A stretch of DNA of 64,000 nt, from positions 4,459,577 through 4,523,576 of the forward strand of contig NC_084590.1 of assembly GCF_033807715.1 (NCBI RefSeq), in the 5' to 3' direction. This document shows positions 20,584 through 30,784 of this stretch, piece after piece; position 1 is the stretch's first letter; each line of letters opens with the position of its first letter. The DNA is from Cololabis saira. Its lineage: Eukaryota > Chordata > Actinopteri > Beloniformes > Belonidae. Under the pieces are notes generated by a model, which saw nothing but the letters and a program-made list of their open reading frames with translations, had not been told where the DNA came from and did not search any database. Position numbers and translations under genes: made by a program.

Positions 20584-21338
20584 TTAACCCTTGTACTGTC
20601 TTTGGGTCAAAATGACCTAATTCTCCTATCCTTCCTTCCTCCTGCTCTCTCCTTCCTTCTTCCTTTCTCTTTTCTCCCCTCATACATTCTTCCCTTGTTT
20701 TCTCCTTTCCTTCCTTCATTCTTTTCTCCCTTCCTTCCTTCTTTCTTTTGTCCCTTCCTTCCTTGCTTCCTTCCTTCTTTCCTTCTTTTCTCCCTTCCTT
20801 CCTTCTTTTCTCCCTTCCTTCCTTCCTTCCTTCCTTCCTTTTTTCTTCCTTCTTTCTTTTCTCCTTTCCTTCCTTCTTTCCTTCTTTTTCCCTTCTTTCC
20901 TCCCTTCCTTCCTTCTTTCCTTCCTTCCTTCCTTCCTTCCTTCCTTCCTTATTTCCTCCCTTCCTTCTTTTTTCCCTTCCTTCCTCCTTTTTTCCCTTCC
21001 TTCCTTCCTTCCTTCCTTCCTTCCTTCCTTCCTTCCTTCCTTCCTTCCTTCCTTCCTTCCTTCCTTCCTTCCTTCCTTCCTTCTTTCCTCTCTTCCTTCC
21101 TTCCTCCCTCCCTCCCTTCCTTCCTTCCTTCCTTCCTTCCTTCCTTCTTTCCTCCCTCCCTTCCTTCCTTCCTTCCTTCCTTCCTTCCTTCCTTCCTTCC
21201 TTCCTTCCTTCCTTCCTTCCTTCCTTCCTTCCTTCCTTCCTTCCTTCCTTCCTTCCTTCCTTCCTTCCTTCCTTCCTCCCTCCCTCCCTTCTTCTCTTCT
21301 TCCTTCCTCCCTTGACCCAAAGACAGCACAAGGGTTAA
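20584..21338 (-). mobile_element. piggyBac-like MITE carrying a GGAA array, copy 1
   Basis: TTAA (20584-20587) then CCCTTGTACTGTCTTTGGG at the left; CCCAAAGACAGCACAAGGG then TTAA (21335-21338) at the right. Terminal inverted repeats are about 25-27 bp. TTAA duplication plus CCC ends is the piggyBac signature. The interior is almost wholly TTCC (GGAA on the minus strand) with irregular TTCTTTTCTCCC interruptions. The longer subterminal block TCAAAATGACCTAATTCTCC is at the left, so this copy is inverted relative to the copies at 28.5 and 45.2 kb. No transposase. Confidence 0.88.
20640..21310. repeat. TTCC/GGAA tetranucleotide array of copy 1
   Basis: Long TTCC runs (best at 21001-21080 and 21171-21275) separated by CTCCC and TTTTC interruptions. 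It produces open frames of Pro-Ser-Phe-Leu or Lys-Glu-Gly-Arg repeats on both strands, which are not genes. Confidence 0.97.
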
Positions 21339-22734
21339 ACAGTTGTCTGAATGACTTGGTGTTTCTAGCTTAAGGCCAGCAGCGTTAGTGTGATTTGGAC
21401 ATAAATGCAGCACAAACATGCAAGGCAGCACCTGTAATTGCTTTGCCTTGCGTTATGAACCACATGCTTTTTGAATTGTGACTAAAACAAAATACGCAGG
21501 GGCTTGAGTTAATGAGGTTGGGTTAGCGATGGGAGAGCCCATGCTGGTCTTCAGGGACTTCTAGGGACCATTGGTTCTTCTCATCTCCCACAGTGAGTGA
21601 GGACGGATAGAGAAACAGAAGCGGCATATTAAAAACATAATAGGCATAATAACATAGGAAGACAAGGAAGACAAAGCAACACAATGTCATTTGTGTCATT
21701 TATACAAAGTAATTATATACATCAAGAAAGTAGCAAATGAAATGAAAATGAAATGTGAACAGGAGATGGAAGAGCCAAGGCATTCATCCTCCTGAATCTC
21801 AGCTGGAGCCAGACACACACACAGAGTGATATACAGCGTAATGCAGTTCCCATCTGTAGAACTTCAGCGGGTCGCTGAGACACCGTTGAAGCCTGGAGTC
21901 TGAGTTATTGTTCCAACATCCGTTCTTCATTTCAGCCTTCATTAAAATTTTGCAAACAATCTTGTCCATGTATAGGTGCATAAAAAACGGAAGGGCCTCA
22001 TCAACTGTGATGCCATGCATGACTGTCACGTTAAAGAACATGGAATTACAAGTATGCAAATAAACTTAAAGATGTCGTGCCACATCTTTGTTGAGTGACA
22101 CGGTACGGAAGCAGGGGGATAGTTTAGAGACCTTATTTACAGAAGCTGCAGATTTTTCTGGTAAATGACGCGCAGGCTCTACACGCACACCAGTCATGTA
22201 TGTGATGAAAGGGGGGAAAATGCAGAAATAAACAATTTTGTAGAAAAAACTTCACATAATACATTATGAGTGACGGAAGAGCCCCCCCTTCTAATCAGAC
22301 TATTTATCTTATTTGCTGGATATTTCCCTGGAATGTTAATGATTATCAGACTACAACAGCTTCCATCACAATATGCTACAACACACACAAATGCAATATG
22401 TTACTACTTGATTTTGGTTTCCTGTTGACCATCCAAAAACTATATTGATTAATGCCTGGTCAGTGATTCATTCATATTACGTTTCAGTGGCTAAAGATTA
22501 AATGAACCATGTTTGCTTACATTCTTGAAATATTGAAGACAGTGTAGCTTATGGGCAGTTTTGTTTGAGTTACTGTTAATCGTTTAAGTAACCAGACAGT
22601 TTGAAGTAATTTCCACATTTAATTGCAACTTCATCCATTTCGTAGGTCAAAATTCTCTGTGAGGATGAAAAAAGATAAACCCTCACTGCATCCAAAACAA
22701 AACTTACAGAAGAAAAGAATTGCTTACGTTTAGA

Positions 22735-22740
<6 letters not shown>
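21339..22740. other. anonymous intergenic sequence
   Basis: No gene or transposon recognised. The 25 bp at 21708-21732 are identical to 25709-25733 (see findings). Confidence 0.45.

Positions 22741-22819
<79 letters not shown>
22741..22819 (+). repeat. (TA)n microsatellite
   Basis: Pure TA array of about 39 units. Confidence 0.98.
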
Positions 22820-22821
<2 letters not shown>

Positions 22822-22974
22822 CAATGTTTTTACACTTCGGGCCGCCCTTGCAGGGAACATGTTGAAGTGTCCTTGGGTGAGACACAGGACCCCCAAATGT
22901 CTCAGGTATGCTCAGATGTGAGGCGTGATGGTAGAGAAAAGTGCTTTGTCAAAATGAAAATAAGTAATTATGTA

Positions 22975-23515
22975 TAGTATGTCTTATTATTAGTATAGGT
23001 ATCGGATAGGTGAATGGATGAATGAATGGGATGCCTGGGTCTGGGGCCCTCCGTTGTCGGGCCCGCGCGGGTGTCGCCCTGTTGGGGGGTTCCCTCTCTC
23101 CGGGCCTGTCTCCGGTCCCCCCCGCTGCCTCCGCGGCGGGGCGCCCCTCTGGTCTTGGAGGGCCACTTTCTCGGGTGCACGGCGGCACGGCGGCTGGGGC
23201 GGCTCTGTCTCTCCGGGCAGGCTGGCCCCCTGCCGGGTGGGGGTCGTTGGCCTGGAGGGTGAGGGCCTCCTGGCCACGTGTCCGGCCCGGACCGGGTGGC
23301 CGGGGATTGCCTGGGTCGCGGTCCGTCGCCGCGGGATCTCTGGCTGCTTCTTCCCGCGCATTGGGGGCCCCGCCCGCGGGCTTGCAGGCGGTGGGTTGCC
23401 TCCTTCCTGTCTCTCCTTCCTGGTTCTTCCTTGTCGGCCTCTGGTCTCGCGGGTGGCGGGGTTGCTCCCCCCCTCCCCCACTATAGATACACTTCAGGTG
23501 GAGCTTTGTTTGGTT

Positions 23516-23614
<99 letters not shown>

Positions 23615-23724
23615 GCCACTCAGTCACATACATATACACACACATACACAGCCACACAAACATATACATACACACACATACACACACACACACACATAGC
23701 CACAAAGACATGTACACACACACG

Positions 23725-23796
<72 letters not shown>

Positions 23797-24090
23797 TGAT
23801 CATATACATACACGCATACACACACATAGACATACACACTGGCTTGTTCACCTGCATGCTTGCTCTGTAGTTTTTGGGGTTAGGTAGCGGTAGCGGTAGC
23901 TTAGCTCAGACTGCAATCAGATCTCAAGATTTGGGTCGATCGCTGCTCGTGTTTTGGACGGCTCCGTGTCGGTTTTGTGTTTTGTTTGTGTTTTTTTTGT
24001 TGCAGATTTCCAGTGCTTGACGTGTGTCTCCGTGTGTTCCTGCTTCCTGGATTGGCAGTGGATGTCGTAGTATAGTTTTATAGTAATTTT
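22975..24090 (+). mobile_element. LINE 3' region with GC-rich block and CA arrays, copy 1
   Basis: 23000-23480 is strikingly GC-rich in an AT-rich window. Then GAGCTTTGTTTGGTTTAT leads into CA arrays (23521-23610, 23720-23794), then TGCTTGCTCTGTAGTTTTTG, a short GGTAGC tandem, and CCTGGATTGGCAGTGGATGT. From GAGCTTTG on, all of these blocks recur in reverse at 37758-38573, where a poly(A) tail and a 14-bp target duplication show they are the 3' part of a LINE-type retrotransposon. The GC-rich block is the part farther upstream. No RT coding sequence is included, so the clade is not known. Confidence 0.65.
23521..23794 (+). repeat. (CA)n arrays within the LINE 3' region
   Basis: Two long CA runs separated by CACATA-type spacers with internal similarity (ATAGCCAC near 23612 and 23696). 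Translates to Thr-His or Cys-Val repeats. Confidence 0.97.
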
Positions 24091-24535
24091 TATGTATATA
24101 ATTGGAGGTAAATATATGAACCAGTGTATATATAGCATATCTACTCTTATACAGTTATTCAAGTATACTGTTATATAATTGCTGTCTATTGTTCTCTATT
24201 ATATTGTAGTATTATAGTAAAGTAATGATAATGTAATACTATACATTATAATTACTTCTATTAGTACATACATACATAGTAGCACAACTAAATGCTGGGT
24301 GTTTGTTTTGTTTTCTTTTGTTTGCTTGGATTTTGACTATATTTATATATTCATATAATTGAGTATTATATCACTGTATTGAACAGTTATTGAAACTTGT
24401 CTTGTTATATGTAAGAATGTGATATGTAAGAATGTATGTCAGATTCAGGGGGAGGACTGGATAAGTGGTTACTTCAATCCTACTCCGTTTCGAGCATGTT
24501 GGTGGATACGTGAACTAATATTATATGAAGTGCTC

Positions 24536-24540
<5 letters not shown>
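24091..24540. other. AT-rich sequence, possible LINE 3' UTR
   Basis: Low-complexity AT-rich DNA. From about 24440 (GGGGGAGGACTGGATAAGTG) it resembles the end of LINE 3' UTRs, and the matching tail may be at 25704-25815 after the TA/MITE insertion. Confidence 0.4.

Positions 24541-24593
<53 letters not shown>
24541..24593 (+). repeat. (TA)n microsatellite, left half
   Basis: About 26 TA units ending at the transposon terminus. The array continues after the element at 25622. Confidence 0.95.
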
Positions 24594-24595
<2 letters not shown>

Positions 24596-25619
24596 GTAGA
24601 TGACCAAATAGTCGCCCGCGCGCAAATACGCGCCTGTGCTCTAATAGCCGCCGGGGGTCCGAGCCCATTTGGCGGTTCAATTAAACGCCCGGGCGACTAC
24701 CGGTAATAACCTGGTAATAACACTGTATTTGCATTGTATTGTGTACAGTATCGTTCATACTGCTCTGATCAGCTCCGTGTGTCGCCGTTACACAGACAAA
24801 CTGTCTTTATCAGAGCATGTGAGCGGAGTGAAGCGGCGAGGGGATTCTTTCTTATTTTTAATTTAATTTTTTTATATATTAAAATCCCAAAATATCTGTA
24901 CCGTTTCTGATTGGGTGTGTGCACTGCGAATCATTTTTAGACACAACAAAGAACGCGTACCGCAAAAGTTGTGTCTCGGTGGAGGAACCCGGCGTCCCAG
25001 CAAAATGAGAAGAGAAAAAAGAGTTCAGCAGACAGCGCACACACTAAAGTCTGATTTATGGTTCCGCGTTACACCAACGCAGAGCCTACGGTGCAGGGTA
25101 CGCCGTAAGGCTGATTTATGGTCCGCGTTACACCAACGCAGAGCCTACGGCGTAGGGTACGCGGCGACCCGCACCGTACGTGGAAATGCGCTCTTTTTTT
25201 TGCTATTAAAACATGATTTGTAATGTGAATTTGCAAAACTACAAATAATAGTTTTTGACGTAACATCAGAGATTGTGCATGCTCTCTGTGAAAGGATGAG
25301 TCAAATCGGGTCGCAGCTGCTTCAACTGTGATTCCTTCACGAGGAGCGACCAGGATTTCAAACACGCTTGATTTTCTTGCGACTTCACGATTTGTGATCG
25401 GGAGCTCGTCGTGAGGTGTTGTGTTGTGTACAGTGTGTACAATTTTAGTTCCAGTGGTACTATGGTGATCTCATATGTTCTTTGTAAGTAATGGTCTGGT
25501 GCTGCTCATTGCAAAAATAAATTGTAGCCTGGTGCAAATATCCGCCTGGTTCTTATAAACGCCTGGGGTCCAAGTGGATTTAGCATATTAAACGCCCGGG
25601 CTACTAAATGGTCATCTAC

Positions 25620-25621
<2 letters not shown>
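24594..25621. mobile_element. TA-targeted DNA transposon inside a TA microsatellite
   Basis: CCGTAGATGACCAAATAGT at the left and ACTAAATGGTCATCTACGG at the right are inverted repeats, each next to TA. The first about 30 bp of each end match, including a CGCCCGGGCG-rich subterminal part (CGCCCGGGC present near both ends). 1,028 bp, no transposase frame. TA duplication points to Tc1/mariner/pogo-like mobilisation, but the family is not named here. The interior contains a tandem pair derived from another transposon (25040-25165). Confidence 0.8.
25040..25165 (+). repeat. tandem pair of a GGTTCCGCGTTACACC-type repeat
   Basis: CTGATTTATGGTTCCGCGTT...CAACGCAGAGCCTACGG occurs at about 25051 and again at about 25112 (period near 60 bp). 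This resembles DNA-transposon termini in fish and the block at 16136-16262. Confidence 0.75.

Positions 25622-25703
<82 letters not shown>
25622..25703 (+). repeat. (TA)n microsatellite, right half
   Basis: About 40 TA units directly after the transposon. Confidence 0.95.
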
Positions 25704-25709
<6 letters not shown>

Positions 25710-25815
25710 GTAATTATATACATCAAGAAAGTATGTATATATATACATTGTATTCTGTTTTTTCACTTTTTTATCATGTATGTTCGAAATAAAATCAATC
25801 AAATCAAATCAATGA
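25704..25815 (+). mobile_element. probable LINE 3' end with (ATCAA)n tail
   Basis: ATTGTATTCTGTTTTTTCAC, ATGTATGTTCGAAATAAAAT and a (CAAAT)n-like tail suggest a LINE terminus. It may belong to the element whose upstream part is at 22975-24540. Confidence 0.45.
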
Positions 25816-26485
25816 TATTTGGATATCTGAGGTGACTATCCCAGTAAGAATACAACGGATATCTTTTATTTTCACAAAAAAATCCTGTTACTAAAGACTG
25901 CAAAGCACATTCATAACAGCCATGAAATTGATGACACACAGGAACAGACTCACAGGATTTGGTGAAACAATGAAGGAGAAAGTGTTTACAAGTCTTATCA
26001 AAAACAAAAAGTCTATATTTTTGGAAATGGAGTTACTGCTATAATCCAGGAAGCTAGAAAGAACCTCACATCTGCCTCTTTGCCTTTTAGTCTTTATTTT
26101 GTTCTAAAAATAAGACAGTGGTGCATTTTCACAGTTATTATTCACAATAAACTGTAATAAAAACATAGAATGTGGCAATAGAAGGTGAGAACAGACATGA
26201 AAGAATTCATGCAGCTTTTTGCCTACACGCATGCTGAGTGTGGTGCAGGGGTGGATGCATTTCTCTGCAGAACATGGCAGAACATCAGCAGTACGGCAAA
26301 AATCAGTCAGTAACGGCGGATGAAAGTGGCAGTAGTCAGTGGTGAGACGTTAATAACAACAGCAATCGCTTCTTTTCCCCTCAGGCCACATGACCACTAT
26401 GATCACACAGGAAGAACTGGACAAATCCCTTGCAATATTAGTCTTTAGGAGAACTTTTGAAGCCTCTTTTTCCTTATACTTTGAG
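25816..26485. other. anonymous intergenic sequence
   Basis: Nothing recognisable. Confidence 0.4.
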
Positions 26486-26640
26486 GCAAATGGGTGGAAC
26501 CATAGACATATATAAGCGCTGAGCCGTCCATCCATAGACATATATACGTAGACGCCGCATCCAGTGTTCTTGCCCGCTGCTGCGATACGTCAACGTCGCC
26601 GCCATATTGGATGTGGCAAGACTGCACTGTAAACTAATAC
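26486..26640 (+). repeat. unnamed repeat fragment (CATAGACATATATA pair)
   Basis: CATAGACATATATA occurs at about 26501 and 26533. The CpG-rich sequence that follows (GCCGCCATATTGGATGTGGC) looks unlike its AT-rich surroundings and resembles pieces of fish DNA transposons. No boundaries can be set. Confidence 0.35.
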
Positions 26641-26700
26641 AAGTAAATTGACTTATTTTCATAAAGCATCTTTCTACAAAGAAATTTACATTTTACGTCT

Positions 26701-26908
26701 GCCGAAAAACAATATATATCCCCCTCACAAAAATAAGAAAAATAGAGAAACATATTTTCTCATCAACAAAACATATTTAAAATTTTTCAAGTAACAAAAT
26801 AACATATTTGAACCATTTTTCAGGCAACGAAATAACATTTGAACCATTTTCTCAGACAACAAATAACATTCTTATTTTTGTGAGGGGGGATATATATTGT
26901 TTTTCGGC
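26701..26908. mobile_element. foldback MITE with 37-bp inverted repeats
   Basis: 26701-26737 (GCCGAAAAACAATATATATC...) is the reverse complement of 26871-26908 apart from one extra G in the GGGGGG run. The about 130-bp interior holds three degenerate copies of an AACAAAATAACATATTTGAACC-like unit. No coding sequence and no clear target duplication. Confidence 0.85.
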
Positions 26909-28499
26909 ACTACCTTGTTCTCTATAGCTGATATAACATGAATTTCTCCTATGTGGGATCAATAAAGTTCTTATTTTTGCCATCTGAGAAAATTAAATAT
27001 ATTATATTTGGTGCCTAACTGTTTCCCAAGTATATTAGTGTGTGTATGAATGATGTGAATGATGTCTATGGGTGGAACACGCCGGCCTGGAAGCCAGCTG
27101 GAGCAGGCCACCTTATTCAGTCAGCTATTTCAGCTTTCTTGCTATCCTGTGATGCTACTTGATATAACTTTGCATTCATTCTGATCAAATCTATCCAAAC
27201 GTCCTCATTTCAAGGGTCGTTATCGAAATGACATCGTCATTAACTAAACATCGCATTGGCGGGATGACTAAATTCCACTGCACGGATCCTGAAATGAATT
27301 TGTTGCCTTATATAATTTGACCTGATGTGGTTACAGCCAGATGCAGGGTTTATTTCAAATTGCTTTTTTTGTAATGCATAAATATAAATGACAAAAAATC
27401 TAACCAACATCGGTTAAAATTAAGCAAAATTAAGTTTTCGCATACTCCAATACTTCCAATACTACCTCCAGAGAAACAGACCTGAGGAGAACCTTCCTAC
27501 CAATACAATGACACAAAGTCGATGTCATCTTTGATTAGATAATGCCTTCGTTTTTGAAACTTTTATTTGCATAAAGTTGAGTCACGCCTAACATTTTGAA
27601 GTGTAAGGTAGTCAATAAACACCAACATGTATGTGTTTGTATGGATGTTTTGCATAATTGTCTCTGAAAACTGTTGTTTTCCGGTAAAAACCAAAACCCT
27701 GGATAACCCATAGTCACGGGGAGAACAGGCCAGCGTCACAAACATTTCCCACCCTCAGTTCGTACCATTAAATGTTTGGCTGACGGGTGACTTCTTCTCA
27801 GTAAAAAGATAAAAAAAGCCTTCCCCCTCCCTGCTGTATCGTCCTCCTCGTCTCTACTTCACTCCCCATTTTCCTTCTGATATTTGTCTTTTATATAAAG
27901 ACCATTAAAGATCAAGCTTTGGACAGACATTTCAATTTACTTATTGGCCTTTGGAAAGCCCCTCTGCTTGCATTTGGGTGCTGCGGTACAGTTAATGGTG
28001 TACATCTGTTAAATGGCAAACGTTAGACGCTGCATCGATCACATCTAAGAGTGGAAGATGGCAGTAGATAAAACAGCAGGTACAGAACATTATCCCTCTG
28101 TCAAAGAGATTGGAGTCTTCTCGTGGATGTGGATTATCTATGTTAGTGCTGTTATTTCATCCCGTGACCCATTAAAACAAGAGGGTTTTCTTCTTATAGA
28201 CCTCCAGCATGAGGGTGCAGGTAGAGAGCAGCCAACTGAAGACGTGTTCTAATCATCAGAGACTGCAGGCATCAATAATAGAGGAAATTGACTTCATTGA
28301 AAGGATCATGGCAAAGAGTATCTCAGCTTTTTATTTCTTTTAAACTTAAGGTTTGAAAGAAATAAACCCGAGGGTTAAAAAGCCCTGACCTCTCAGTTGA
28401 AAAGCAACATTTAAAACCATACAGAGCAGGTAACTTGCTGTGTCACTTCCAGCTCCCGCAGCCACACTGGCAGCAGGGACTCAACACGTATGCAGAATC
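26909..28499. other. anonymous intergenic sequence
   Basis: No gene or repeat recognised. Short frames near 27535-27745 and 28058-28252 have no domain. Confidence 0.45.
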
Positions 28500-29607
28500 T
28501 TAACCCTTGTGCTGTCTTCAGGTCGAGGTAGGAGGAAGAGAAGAAGGAAGGAAGGAAGGAAGGAAGGAAGGAAGGAAGGAAGGAAGGAAGGAAGGAAGGA
28601 AGGAAGGAAGGAAGGAAGGAAGGAAGGAAGGAAGGAAGGAAGGAAGGAAGGAAGGAAGGAAGGAAGGAAGGAAGGAAGGAAGGAAGGAAGGAAGGAAATG
28701 AAGAATGAAAAGAAAGAAGGAAGGAAGGGAGAAAAGAAGGGTGGAAGGAAGGGAGAAAAGGATGAAGGAAGGAAGGAAGGAAGGAAGGAAGGAAGGAAGG
28801 AAGGAAGGAAGGAAGGAAGGAAGGAAGGAAGGAAGGAAGGAAGGAAGGAAGAAAACAAGGAAAGAAGGAAAGGAGAAAAGAGGAAGGGAAGAAGGAAGGA
28901 GAGAGCAGGAGGAAAGAAGGAGGGAAGGAAGGAAGGAAGGAATGAAGGAAGAATGAAAAGAAGGAAAGAAAGAAGGAAGGAAGGGAGAAAAGGAGGAAGG
29001 AAGGAAGGAAGGAAGGAAAGGAGAAAAGAAGGAAAGGAGAAAAGAGGAAGAGAAGAACGAAGGAGAGAGCAGGAGGAAGGAAGGAAGGAAGGAAGGAAGG
29101 AAGGAAGGAAGGAAGGAAGGAAGGAAGGAAGGAAGGAAGGAAGGAAGGAAGGAATAATGAATGAAAAGAAGGAAAGACAGAAGGAAGGAAGGGAGAAAAG
29201 AAGGATGGAAGGAAAGGAGAAAACGAAGGGAGAAAAGGAGGAAGGAAGGAAGGAAGGAAGGAAGGAAGGAAGGAAGGAAGGAAGGAAGGAAGGAAGAAAA
29301 CAAGGAAAGAAGGAAGGAAGGAAGGAAGGGAGAAAAGAGGAAGGGAAGAAGGAAAGAGAGAGCAGGAGGAAAGAAGGAAGGAAGGGAACAAAGAAGGAAG
29401 GAAGGAAGGAAGGAAGGAAGGAAGGAAGGAAGGAAGGAAGGAAGGAAGGAAGGAAGGAAGGAAGGAAGGAAGGAAGGAAGGAAGGAAGGAAGGAAGGAAG
29501 GAAGGAAGGAAGTGAGAAAAGAGGAAAGGAAGAAAGAAAGAGAGAGCAGGAGGAAGGAAGGATAGGAGAATTAGGTCATTTTGACCCAAAGACAGTACAA
29601 TGGTTAA
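28500..29607 (+). mobile_element. piggyBac-like MITE carrying a GGAA array, copy 2
   Basis: TTAA (28500-28503), CCCTTGTGCTGTCTTCAGG at the left; GTCATTTTGACCCAAAGACA, then GTACAATGG and TTAA (29604-29607) at the right. The interior is a GGAA array interrupted several times by a GAGAAAAGAGGAAGGGAAGA block followed by AAGGAGAGAGCAGGAGGA, which also forms the subterminal sequence next to the right end. No transposase gene. Confidence 0.88.
28545..29560. repeat. GGAA array of copy 2
   Basis: Long pure runs at about 28545-28697, 28768-28850, 29075-29153 and 29396-29512, separated by degenerate AGAGAGCAGGAGG-containing blocks. Both strands give long Lys-Glu-Gly-Arg or Phe-Leu-Pro-Ser frames without biological meaning. 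Confidence 0.97.
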
Positions 29608-29955
29608 TGTTTATAAAGCCCAGCGCAACATTAGTTAGAGTTTACTATAACTAATAATGGTTACTCATTTTGGAATCAACCAATATATTGAATGTATTCT
29701 TGTTCATTGAAGGAAAACTAAAAGAGAGATGTGAAGCTGTTAAAACAACAGCCAGCCATCTGATGAAACAGAAAGTGACAAGAATGCACAAAAAACCCTA
29801 AAATCTTTTTTTTTTTAATGTAAAAAAAAACTGGATTTAAAGGCACACTAAGGAGACTTTTCATGGCAAAATACCAGCGTCTATTTCATTAGAAAGAATA
29901 GGAGGTTAAGTTAGAGAGCATTGTCTAGCTCTTGTAGTGTCATCGTTTAATCATT
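29608..29955. other. anonymous intergenic sequence
   Basis: AT-rich, with T and A runs at about 29807-29830. No feature recognised. Confidence 0.4.
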
Positions 29956-30620
29956 GGCCACGGTTACATGATGTTTTTTAATTCTGAATTAATTATTCCA
30001 AATTAAATAATTCAAAATTAAACTATTTTCCTTCGAGTTTACATGGAAATAGTAATTCTTAATTGAGGTTTACATAGAAAACACGTTTGATGGGGTTTAT
30101 CCAATTCCTCTCCAGGTCTGGGGGTTGGGAAGGTTCTGATTGGATAGGGGGGGGACCGGAAGTTAAACTACCGGAAGAAAAACTAACTTAGCCGCTACAA
30201 CTTTGAAAAGCTCACAATTTCATGTTTCCTGTTTCCATCTGTTCTTTTAATGATTTCTATTTATTAAATAAATGGTCTCTGCTCTTGACCAGCGTTTACT
30301 GCTGCTGCATCTTGAAACTTTGTTTGGAAAACCAGCCCAGTGGAATATAAGATCATGGAGACAGACGGGCGAGGGAACGAGCAGAAAGAAAGACCAGAAT
30401 TAATTTAAAGAGGAATGAGAGTTTACATGATCGCGGAATTATTCTATTCGGATTTAAAATCGGAATAAACCAGCCACTTACTTCAGAATTAAGTTTAATT
30501 TGGAATGGCCATTTTCATTCGGAATTAGGTGTTTACATGGAAAAGTTTTACTCATTTTAAATCGGATTTCATTTTAATTCTGAATTAAAGAGGAATTAAA
30601 CTTCCCATGTAAATGCACCG
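29956..30620 (+). mobile_element. repeat family with GGCCACGGTTACATG end, copy 1
   Basis: Starts GGCCACGGTTACATG and ends CATGTAAATGCACCG, which are imperfect inverted ends. Subterminal AATTCCGAATTAA-like motifs repeat at both sides. The inner part has a CACCTGTCTGTCT-side block (minus strand) and matches 47017-47641 in reverse along most of its length. Non-coding; probably a non-autonomous DNA transposon of unknown superfamily. Confidence 0.7.
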
Positions 30621-30639
30621 ATTGTTACTTTCATCCCTC

Positions 30640-30780
30640 ACAAGACATAAGAGGCTGAACCCCCAGTTGCTCCCGGTTGTCAGGCCAGCGCCGTTACACG
30701 GCAGCTCTGTGGACAGGGTGAAGCGCTTTGGGGCTGTAGGAGTACAGATGGAAATCGCTATACAAGTGTAAGCCATTTAG
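30640..30780 (+). mobile_element. SINE/LINE 3' tail fragment
   Basis: GTGAAGCGCTTTGGGG ... ATCGCTATACAAGTGTAAGC is the stem-loop type tail shared by L2-clade LINEs and the SINEs they mobilise. It is preceded by a CCCAGTTGCTCCCGG...GCCGTTACACGGCAGC region common in fish retroposons. 5' boundary uncertain. Confidence 0.55.
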
Positions 30781-30784
30781 CATA

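Noticed and set aside
20531..21331. 266-codon Lys-Glu-Gly-Arg frame and opposing Pro-Ser-Phe-Leu frames
   Set aside because: Same GGAA artefact.
23018..23887. 289-codon frame with a GC-rich start and His-Thr end
   Set aside because: GC-rich DNA rarely has stops, all frames on both strands are open there, and the C-terminal half is a CA repeat. The region is a LINE 3' part by comparison with 37758-38573.
28411..29654. 392- and 404-codon frames on opposite strands
   Set aside because: Same GGAA artefact as above.
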